From Chryseolinea lacunae (lineage in GTDB: Bacteria; Bacteroidota; Bacteroidia; Cytophagales; Cyclobacteriaceae): 64,000 nucleotides of DNA. Positions 56,469 through 62,955 of this stretch are shown here, in pieces. The number at the start of each line of letters is the position of its first letter. The stretch's first letter is position 1. The DNA lies in contig NZ_JAERRB010000018.1 in NCBI RefSeq assembly GCF_016735595.1, forward strand, positions 62,001 through 126,000, in the 5' to 3' direction. Position numbers and translations under genes: made by a program. Under the pieces are notes generated by a model. The model was not told where the DNA came from. It did no database searches and worked only from the letters and a program-made list of their open reading frames with translations.

Positions 56469-57013
56469 TTGTTGACTTGGTTTCATGTCTATAAGTTCGT
56501 GCGGAGAAAAGAGGTGTTAGACATCTACACTATCTACATAACAGAGGCCTGGAATGAACAAACCAGCGATCAACGAGGCAATTGTAAAAAGATCAAATCT
56601 GAAATCAAAGAAGTAGAACAAAAGCTCGTATACATCCGAGACCTGCTTCCCAAGCAAATTGAACCCAATGAGGCACGAATACAGCATCAAACTTGAAAAG
56701 CTGGAGTCAATGGAACGCAGGCAGGATGAAACGAAAGTCGATCTTGAGGGGACGCCTATCGAAGGGCGTGTGTAACTTATTGAGGTTACATCTGATCTAT
56801 GAAGCCGGCGATATTGAGAAGAAGCGGGAAGTAATTGGTTCGACGTATCCCAAAAATCTCACTTTTGACGGAGGTGTTTTTCGAACACTAAACTCAATGA
56901 AACATCTATTTGATCGACAAGGAGTTAGAAGACGAAAAAAGAGGACAAATGAAAAAATAGTCACTTGTCCTCTCAGGTCGCCCTCCCTGTACAATTTTCG
57001 AACACTTTTTTAG
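56469..57013 (+). pseudogene. Decayed C-terminal end of a large serine recombinase
   Basis: Three frames in succession rebuild the tail of a site-specific serine recombinase. Frame 1 (56469-56696): VLDIYTIYITEAWNEQTSDQ then KLVYIRDLLPKQIEPNE. Frame 2 (from 56674): YSIKLEKLESMERRQDETKV, with a TAA stop near 56774. Frame 3 (56693-57013): YEAGDIEKKREVIGSTYPKN and LTFDGGVFRT. This coiled coil with the LTFDG end is typical of recombinases in Bacteroidota mobile elements. The catalytic and zinc domains are missing. A nonsense codon plus two shifts make real decay likely. Confidence 0.75.
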
Positions 57014-57088
57014 AGGATTTGAAACGGCTGGCAAGCCTAGCGGCATAGTTCCGCAGGTTTTCCGGCCTTTTTCATTAATGGGCAGGCA

Positions 57089-58024
57089 ATGGAGGAGAAT
57101 AAGACAACAATTTGGGATGAGATCAAGCGGATTGACTTGGTCGGCTATTTGGACAGCTTAGGTCACCAGCCTAAACTGATTCGAAATAGTGACTATTGGT
57201 ATTACTCCCCTTTCCGCGAAGAAAAAACTCCATCATTTAAAGTCAATCGTCAGCGAAACGTATGGTTCGATCATGGAACAGGCGAAGGCGGAACAATAAT
57301 TGACCTGGGTGTCAAGCTTTTCAACTGCACGTACCGTGAGTTGATTGAAAAATTAACAAATGGTAATTCCATTCTGAACAAACGTTCAGAGACACCGCCA
57401 ATAAAGGACGGTACTACCAAGAGTAAAATCGAGGTTTTGTCTGTCGGTAGTCTAAAAGCCCCAGAGCTGACGAGCTACCTAAAGAGTCGAGGCATTTACA
57501 TTGACACAGCCGCACAATATTGCTCGGAAGTGGATTTCCGAATTGGTGAAAGAACTTATAAGGCCATAGGCTTTCCCAATCGTACCGGAGGATTTGAACT
57601 ACGCAATCAATGGTTCAAAGGCTCATCTACTCCCAAAGACATTTCTTTGATCACCTCTGAGAACAACTCTTCGAAGCTATCAGTTTTTGAGGGATTTATA
57701 GATTTTCTCTCTGCACTAACAATCAGCAACCCCAAGTTCCTTGAGACAACAAAGGATTCAAGTTTTCTAGTGCTGAACTCCGTGTCCTTCATCGGAAGAG
57801 AAATTCCATTGCTGCGATCATTCCCTGAAGTGACTCTATTTCTCGATAATGACAATGCAGGGAAAGAAGCGAAGACACGCCTTCACGCAGAAGGCATCTA
57901 CTTTAAAGATGCATCAACCTGGTATTCCAAACATAAAGATGTGAATGATTTTCTCTTGTCCGCTTCATTGGCAAAAGAACAGAAATCAATAAGTCCGAAG
58001 CGGAGAAGCAGACTAAGGCGATAG
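57089..58024 (+). CDS. CHC2/Toprim-type DNA primase of a mobile element
   Basis: A 311-residue primase. The N-terminal CHC2-type fold is there (LDSLGHQPKLIRNSDYWYYS, PFREEKTPSFKVN, WFDHGTGEGGTIIDLG), but without the usual zinc-binding Cys/His set, as seen in primases of Bacteroidota conjugative elements. The Toprim domain has the acidic E in LSVFEGFIDFLSALT and the DxD-type site in FLDNDNAGKEAKTRL. It would prime the strand left after transfer or rolling-circle replication. It opens the rightward run of mobilization genes, 76 bp after the recombinase remnant. Confidence 0.9.
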   Translation: MEENKTTIWDEIKRIDLVGYLDSLGHQPKLIRNSDYWYYSPFREEKTPSFKVNRQRNVWFDHGTGEGGTIIDLGVKLFNCTYRELIEKLTNGNSILNKRSETPPIKDGTTKSKIEVLSVGSLKAPELTSYLKSRGIYIDTAAQYCSEVDFRIGERTYKAIGFPNRTGGFELRNQWFKGSSTPKDISLITSENNSSKLSVFEGFIDFLSALTISNPKFLETTKDSSFLVLNSVSFIGREIPLLRSFPEVTLFLDNDNAGKEAKTRLHAEGIYFKDASTWYSKHKDVNDFLLSASLAKEQKSISPKRRSRLRR

Positions 58025-58075
58025 TCAGACCAACAATATTTGATGGATAATGCAACACAACTAAAAACAAAAACC

Positions 58076-58762
58076 ATGAAAAAGAAAATTCAATTTATCA
58101 CACAAGCCAAAGGAGGCGCGGGTAAGTCTGTATTAACATTTATGCTTGCTGAAAAGTATAAGGAAGCCGCGCTACTTGATCTCGATGATGCAACGACAAC
58201 CACAATGAAGCAGCTTGCCTATCGCAAACCTGTCAAAGTTTCCTTTCTTGACCCTAACACCAAACGAATCGACAGAGGGGCTTTCAACGCACTCTTTGAG
58301 AGTGTTATCGGTGCAAACAAGGAATTATTTATCGCAGATCTTGGTGCCAGCGTAGCCGAGCAATTGCCAAAATATTTTTCCATGAATGGAATTGATGTCA
58401 TCATGGAAGTTCTCAATCAAAGTGAGATTCAATTGCAGCTTGTTTGCATTGTGGGCGGTGGAAATATATTCAGAGCTACGATGGAATATCTGGCAGAACT
58501 GGTAGAGTCGACAAAAGAATCACTGGAAATAGTAGTCGCTCAAAATGGTTTTTATCCTTGCTCATCGGAACAGCAAACCCTACTGCTTGAGTACATCCAA
58601 GCGAATGAACTCTCCTTAATACACTTCGATCTTGTAAAAGACAAAGGCGAAATAGCTATGAGAACGGTAGAGAATGTTTTGAAGGATGGAAAAGGCACCA
58701 CCGGCCTGAGCCCGTTTACTTCCATTTATTTTAAAAAACCTATTGAAGAACTAAATCTCTAA
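58076..58762 (+). CDS. ParA-like ATPase
   Basis: A 228-residue P-loop ATPase. Walker A is deviant (KGGAGKS in FITQAKGGAGKSVLTF), the LLDLDDATTTTMKQLAYRKP segment corresponds to the switch region, and FIADLGASVAEQLPKY to Walker B. In conjugative and mobilizable elements of Bacteroidota the equivalent protein (TraA-like) handles DNA partition or transfer. The ATG at 58076 starts close to the P loop; the open frame reaches back to 58040. It is followed 3 bp later by the next gene. Confidence 0.87.
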   Translation: MKKKIQFITQAKGGAGKSVLTFMLAEKYKEAALLDLDDATTTTMKQLAYRKPVKVSFLDPNTKRIDRGAFNALFESVIGANKELFIADLGASVAEQLPKYFSMNGIDVIMEVLNQSEIQLQLVCIVGGGNIFRATMEYLAELVESTKESLEIVVAQNGFYPCSSEQQTLLLEYIQANELSLIHFDLVKDKGEIAMRTVENVLKDGKGTTGLSPFTSIYFKKPIEELNL

Positions 58763-58765
58763 GAG

Positions 58766-59296
58766 ATGGCTATGACTGATCAGGAGCAAAAAGAGCTTCG
58801 TGCTTATTGTGCTTCCCTTCTCAAAGAGTATGGATTCCAGTTTTCACCGAATGACCCGGTGATACCTGCCTTGTATATCATTCACAAAGAGATGGAGCTT
58901 AACAACCAAAACAACAAAGCCCTTGCTTCACAGGTGAATGAGGCTTCATTAAGAATCAATCCAAAAGTGTTTCATTTTCAGTATCCAGGTGAAGCATGGA
59001 AGTTTCAGATGGCAATTGTATTTAAATGGATCATAAGTGGACTGATCGCAGCTTTGTTCACACTGATTGCCGTCTGGTACTGGTCGATGGCCAACGATGT
59101 GGACAGGGCCAGAATCATAATAGAATCCTCTGGAAACATGGGCGAATTTCTGAAAGCTGTAAAGAAAGACAAGGCGGGTTATTACTTCATTGATCTCAGG
59201 GCAGCCAAAGGAGATTCCATTCGAAATTTTCATGAATATGAGAAGCTGAATGCAAATACGATAAGGATACACTTCGGTAGAGAGACGAGTAATTGA
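58766..59296 (+). CDS. Hypothetical single-pass membrane protein of the mobile element
   Basis: A 176-residue protein with a soluble N-terminal half (EYGFQFSPNDPVIPALYIIH), one TM helix (WIISGLIAALFTLIAVWYW, about 90-110) and a periplasmic tail with YYFIDLRAAKGDSIRN. No family was recognised. It starts 3 bp after the ParA gene, so the two are co-translated; it probably anchors the ATPase or the relaxosome at the membrane (inference). Confidence 0.82.
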   Translation: MAMTDQEQKELRAYCASLLKEYGFQFSPNDPVIPALYIIHKEMELNNQNNKALASQVNEASLRINPKVFHFQYPGEAWKFQMAIVFKWIISGLIAALFTLIAVWYWSMANDVDRARIIIESSGNMGEFLKAVKKDKAGYYFIDLRAAKGDSIRNFHEYEKLNANTIRIHFGRETSN

Positions 59297-59315
59297 GAAT
59301 TAACACCAACATGAA

Positions 59316-59633
59316 ATGGAAAAGAAATATATCATACAATTCCTGAAAGAGAAGAAAAGAGGAGTTTACACGCTGATCGTGAACACGTATGTCGATGTGA
59401 TTTCCGCAATGGGGGTCACAATGGCACTAAGAGTAATCAAAGACGACCTTGAAAAAGAGACAGGTACGCAAGTCGAACTCAATTATTTCAGCCTTGCTAA
59501 GGCAGTATCGAAACTGGAAAAGAAGGTAACTAAGCATTCCACAACGGTAGTCACCCGTCAGTGGAACTTTAAGGATACCAACGAAATGAAAGGTCAAGAA
59601 GAAAGGCCAGGCAGTTTCAAACTACGGCAATGA
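59316..59633 (+). CDS. Small hypothetical protein of the mobile element
   Basis: A 105-residue cytoplasmic protein: IIQFLKEKKRGVYTLIVNTY, then MALRVIKDDLEKETGTQVEL and a basic C-terminal tail. No family was recognised. It is the last gene of the rightward run before the candidate oriT and starts 19 bp after the membrane-protein gene. A regulator or DNA-binding role is possible. Confidence 0.75.
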   Translation: MEKKYIIQFLKEKKRGVYTLIVNTYVDVISAMGVTMALRVIKDDLEKETGTQVELNYFSLAKAVSKLEKKVTKHSTTVVTRQWNFKDTNEMKGQEERPGSFKLRQ

Positions 59634-59648
59634 AAGCAAAACAACTTC

Positions 59649-59762
59649 AACTTGTTAAATCATGTCAAGTTTAAATCAGCTAAGTCCAGCTAAGTTGAGC
59701 AGTAAGGATAACCTTGCAGATAAGGAGCAAGCAATGTTTCCGCTACGCTCCAACGTGCTTGC
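59649..59762. promoter_or_regulatory. Candidate origin of transfer (oriT)
   Basis: The 190-bp non-coding gap before mobC holds an inverted repeat AACTTG/CAAGTT (59649-59654 and 59666-59671), two direct repeats CAGCTAAGT (59677-59685, 59687-59695) and a 7-bp inverted repeat GCAAGCA/TGCTTGC (59727-59733, 59756-59762). MOBP origins usually lie upstream of mobC, with such repeats beside the nick site. The nick position is not assigned. Confidence 0.5.
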
Positions 59763-59823
59763 CAAAAGCTTTGTAAAACATAAATAACCACTTCGTTCGA
59801 TTTTTATACTTACGAGAGAGACT

Positions 59824-60180
59824 ATGAGCAGACCTAAGATAAATGAACAAGACAAAAGAACAGTGCAGGTGAATATTCGGCTGACACGCGGTGAGAATGA
59901 AACGGTAAATGAGTATGCCACCGCCAGCGGTCTATCCCCTGCTAACTGGATACGCGAGAAAGTATTTACAGGAAAGGCTCCAAGTGCCAAACTGTCGGCT
60001 CTGGATGCTTCAGTTTATCAGGAGCTAAGGAAGATCGGGGTTAACCTGAATCAGGCAACCCATAAACTCAACCAGGGAGATTTTCCGAAAGAGCTGCGAG
60101 CGATTCAACTTGAACTGATGATGTTATTGAACCAGATACTCAAATCTATACTCCATGACCGCCAACATGATCAAGGGTAA
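59824..60180 (+). CDS. MobC-like relaxosome protein
   Basis: A 118-residue ribbon-helix-helix-type protein: VQVNIRLTRGENETVNEYAT then GLSPANWIREKVF. The C-terminal part (YQELRKIGVNLNQATHKLNQ) is characteristic of MobC/BmgB accessory proteins, which bind oriT and load the relaxase. It overlaps the relaxase gene by 26 bp, so translation is coupled. Confidence 0.9.
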   Translation: MSRPKINEQDKRTVQVNIRLTRGENETVNEYATASGLSPANWIREKVFTGKAPSAKLSALDASVYQELRKIGVNLNQATHKLNQGDFPKELRAIQLELMMLLNQILKSILHDRQHDQG

Positions 60181-61216
60181 AGGCTTCCGGGGAGCCTTGC
60201 GTTACAATCTGGAGAAAGTTGAAAAGGATGTCGCAGAGGTGTTGGATCATTCCTTCGTGGACGTCCGTGAGAAATCCATTATGAAAGAAATTCAGATGAT
60301 CCGAATCATGCGCCCCAATCTGCAAAAGTACTTCTATCACACCTCCATTAATTTTCCTCCTTGCGAGGAATTGACAAATGCGACGATGGTGCAGATAGGT
60401 CAAGACTATTTACGCGAGGCTGGCTTTACACAACATCAATATATTATGTTTCGACATTACGATGCAAGCCACCCACACTTGCATATACTGGTAAATCGAA
60501 TTGGTTATGACGGAAAGGTTTTAAGCGATAGCAACGACTTTGCCAAGTGTGAGAAGATACTTAGAGATCTTGAAAAGAAATACAAACTGACCGAGGTGAT
60601 GTCCAGTAACCAGGCAAGAAAGCGCGCAGTAAAGAAGGACGAACTCGAAATGATGAAGCGAAAAAATGCACCTTCACACAAGGTGGCTCTACAGAAGATT
60701 ATAGAGAACATTCTTGCCGCCAAGCCGAACTTGTCATGTTCGGAATTTGTCCAACAACTCAACAACAGGAGTATCAATGTGTTGTTTAATCAAGCATCTA
60801 CGGGATATGTAAGTGGTATTTCATATTCTTATGACGGTATAACAATCACTGGGTCAAAGCTTGGAAACGACTTTAAGTGGACAACACTCAAAGGGAAACT
60901 AAATTACAATCAGGAAAGGGATCGTGCGATAATTGACTATGCTAATGCTCAAACAAGATCTTCAAAACCAGTGCCGAATGAGGCGATCAGTCGTGTTAAC
61001 GATCAACTATCCGAATCTCCCAAAATCAGCAAACCAGTTTCATCGCCAAAAACACAAATATACCAGCACAAAGACAACGAAGGGAAATTATCACTGAACT
61101 CTCCATTGGAGACAGTAATCTCAAATTTGTTTCATGCGGAAGACCATTTTAACATTGACCCTGAAAATGCGCTGAAAATAAAACGAAAACGGAAGCGTAG
61201 AATAATTCGCAGATAA
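60155..61216 (+). CDS. MOBP-type relaxase/mobilization nuclease
   Basis: A 353-residue relaxase. The catalytic Tyr is in KGKGFRGALRYNLEKVEK (Y17). The metal-binding HUH triad is in FRHYDASHPHLHILVNRIGY (H101, H106/H108/H110). The C-terminal part is lysine-rich and probably interacts with DNA (KRKNAPSHKVALQKIIEN). It nicks oriT, stays covalently bound to the 5' end and leads the strand into a recipient. No type IV secretion genes are visible, so it must use a conjugative element elsewhere. Confidence 0.92.
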   Translation: MTANMIKGKGFRGALRYNLEKVEKDVAEVLDHSFVDVREKSIMKEIQMIRIMRPNLQKYFYHTSINFPPCEELTNATMVQIGQDYLREAGFTQHQYIMFRHYDASHPHLHILVNRIGYDGKVLSDSNDFAKCEKILRDLEKKYKLTEVMSSNQARKRAVKKDELEMMKRKNAPSHKVALQKIIENILAAKPNLSCSEFVQQLNNRSINVLFNQASTGYVSGISYSYDGITITGSKLGNDFKWTTLKGKLNYNQERDRAIIDYANAQTRSSKPVPNEAISRVNDQLSESPKISKPVSSPKTQIYQHKDNEGKLSLNSPLETVISNLFHAEDHFNIDPENALKIKRKRKRRIIRR

Positions 61217-61235
61217 GCCGTCTCAAACTTTAGGC

Positions 61236-61484
61236 TTATATCTTCCATGAAATTTCATAGCAAAACTCGTCGGCCTTACTGTGATCGGTGATCAAAAAGC
61301 CTGCACGGGAAAGTTCATCTCTTTGCGAAAGAGTAAGAATATTATAAACGTGCATGCAATAGTCTCCTTTCTTTGCAAAGGACTCTATGGCTGAATATAT
61401 CTCCGAAAGATCGGCAGTATTGGCTGTGTCGGATAATTGCCTGGCATCGGCAGCTTTCATGCAAACAATTTCTGCTAGTAGCAT
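61236..61484 (-). CDS. Small hypothetical protein
   Basis: An 82-residue acidic protein: LSEIYSAIESFAKKGDYCMH, VYNILTLSQRDELSRAGFLI and an end YEISWKI. This pattern (helix, then a beta-alpha-beta ending in 'ISW') is common in phage and mobile-element small proteins of unknown function. It is convergent with the relaxase gene. Start ATG 61484, with a second Met at residue 9. Confidence 0.72.
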   Translation of the reverse strand: MLLAEIVCMKAADARQLSDTANTADLSEIYSAIESFAKKGDYCMHVYNILTLSQRDELSRAGFLITDHSKADEFCYEISWKI

Positions 61485-61587
61485 AATTCAACCAAAAGCA
61501 TTTTCCGAGCGGTAGCATTTTGTTTCCCAGATGGCCAAAGAGTTAGCCCAAACTCTGATACTGCATGTTCTTGACTTGTGTTTTAAT

Positions 61588-61773
61588 CGCAAGAATTAAT
61601 TTTCTCGCAAAGGTTGCTTAGGGTGGCACACTAAAGGAGTTGTGCCAAAAGCTTCCGGCATAAACGGTTTCCCCCTTCCAGCTATCGCTTCCAGGAACCC
61701 CCAATTATTCCTTTTCCTTTTGGCACAACTCTCCACCCTAAGCAAGGGACATGCTCCATAATTAATTCTTACG
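61588..61773. repeat. Nested inverted repeats, about 186 bp
   Basis: Three pairs of arms are nested: outer 61588-61601 with 61760-61773 (14 bp, one mismatch), middle 61614-61626 with 61733-61745 (13 bp, perfect) and inner 61638-61651 with 61717-61730 (14 bp, perfect). The stretches between arms are unrelated, and the centre is a C-rich 65-nt loop. The structure ends 3 bp before the RadC-like start codon (61777) and fills the whole intergenic space 61485-61776. Confidence 0.75.
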
Positions 61774-61776
61774 ATT

Positions 61777-62247
61777 ATGGAAAACACAAATGATCAATCA
61801 AAACAATTTCAAGTTGCAGAGATTCAGCTCTCGTACAAGTCCCCTGTAAAGCCATCGATGAGGCCTAAGATCAATGGATCGAAAGATGCTTGTGAAATAC
61901 TGAAACAAAGTTGGGATGAATCCAGGCTCGAACTTGTTGAACAGTTCAAAGTTCTATTCACCAACAGAGCCAACAAAGTTCTGGGAATATTTGAGGTATC
62001 CACTGGTGGAATCGCTGGCACGGTAGCTGATCCGAAGTTGATCTTTGTAGCCGCACTTAAAGCCGGGGCATCAGGCGTAATTCTTTCGCACAATCATCCG
62101 TCAGGAAATCTTTCGCCAAGTCAAGCTGACATTGACCTGACCCGCAAGATAAAGGAAGGGGGAAAACTACTGGAAATACAACTTCTGGACCACATCATTC
62201 TTACGTCCGAAAGCTACTATTCATTCGCTGATGAGGGGTTAATATAA
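61777..62247 (+). CDS. RadC-like JAB domain protein of a mobile element
   Basis: A 156-residue protein with an intact JAMM metal site: E55, H105 and H107 in SHNHPSGN, D118 in SQADID. The N-terminal helical DNA-binding part of true RadC is missing, which is typical of the short versions carried by plasmids, phages and conjugative elements. A role in antirestriction or element maintenance is suspected but unproven. Its ATG is 3 bp behind the nested inverted repeats, which may control it. Confidence 0.9.
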   Translation: MENTNDQSKQFQVAEIQLSYKSPVKPSMRPKINGSKDACEILKQSWDESRLELVEQFKVLFTNRANKVLGIFEVSTGGIAGTVADPKLIFVAALKAGASGVILSHNHPSGNLSPSQADIDLTRKIKEGGKLLEIQLLDHIILTSESYYSFADEGLI

Positions 62248-62266
62248 CCTCTCATACAGATGTAGG

Positions 62267-62602
62267 TTACTTTCTTTTTCCAGTCTTCTGTTTCTTCAAA
62301 GTCGTCAGTTCGTTGTACATCTTTACCGCCTGTCGTTGTATGGCCCCGAATTCAAGATCCATCTGCTTACTATGTTTGTCCAATATTTTAGAATAACGCA
62401 GATAGGTTTTGTCAGCGCCGTCATCCAATTCCACATTCTTAAGAATTAAGTGATCGAGATTGGGTTCAGAATCATAAGGGCCTAAGCCGATACTCTCCAG
62501 ATCATCAAAGAATCGTCTGCACTTCAATTGTTGTTCAATAAGGTAAATCGTTACCTGTTCATGATTGGCTAACCGCATTAATGATATGATACTTTTTGAC
62601 AT
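62267..62602 (-). CDS. Small hypothetical protein
   Basis: A 111-residue protein, mostly helical, with a basic C-terminal tail (TTLKKQKTGKRK). Segment LIEQQLKCRRFFDDLESIGL carries the most distinctive pattern. No family was recognised. It is the last gene in a leftward run of three (with the next two); the gap to the upstream gene is 29 bp. Confidence 0.75.
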   Translation of the reverse strand: MSKSIISLMRLANHEQVTIYLIEQQLKCRRFFDDLESIGLGPYDSEPNLDHLILKNVELDDGADKTYLRYSKILDKHSKQMDLEFGAIQRQAVKMYNELTTLKKQKTGKRK

Positions 62603-62631
62603 GGCGATAGTAGTGAATAATGCTTTTCTAT

Positions 62632-62955
62632 TTAGTTACCATTGTATTTATTGATAATGTCATCCGTATCACGATACTCCCAATGGTTTTCGGCCTCATC
62701 CAGAACACGCATTAAGTCCCAGACTCCTTCTATCAGGATTTTCCGATCAATGCGATAGTTGATTCCACCGTTACCATAAATCAGGTAATCAACAATCATG
62801 TTCCGAAACTCGCGGTTGAATTCTTTTGGCGGGTAGTATTGAAGAAACATTGCCAGTTTGTATTCAACTGTTCGGTGGAGAAAAGGTGCCCTTATTGGTT
62901 TTTTCCTTCGTCTTTTTAAACTTGATTTCATAGCCATCGGTTTATTATTACACAT
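62632..62955 (-). CDS. Small basic hypothetical protein
   Basis: A 107-residue protein with a lysine/arginine-rich start (KSSLKRRRKKPIRAPFLHR) followed by a helical part with YNGNGGINYRIDRKILIEG-type character. No family was recognised. The ATG overlaps the last 8 bp of the HEPN/GIN gene, so translation may be coupled; a Met at residue 7 is an alternative start without overlap. Confidence 0.75.
   Translation of the reverse strand: MCNNKPMAMKSSLKRRRKKPIRAPFLHRTVEYKLAMFLQYYPPKEFNREFRNMIVDYLIYGNGGINYRIDRKILIEGVWDLMRVLDEAENHWEYRDTDDIINKYNGN

Noticed and set aside
56988-56997. GTACAATTTT in the recombinase remnant as a third copy of the promoter module
   Set aside because: Only 10 of the 19 bases match and the 10-mer box is missing at the required distance.
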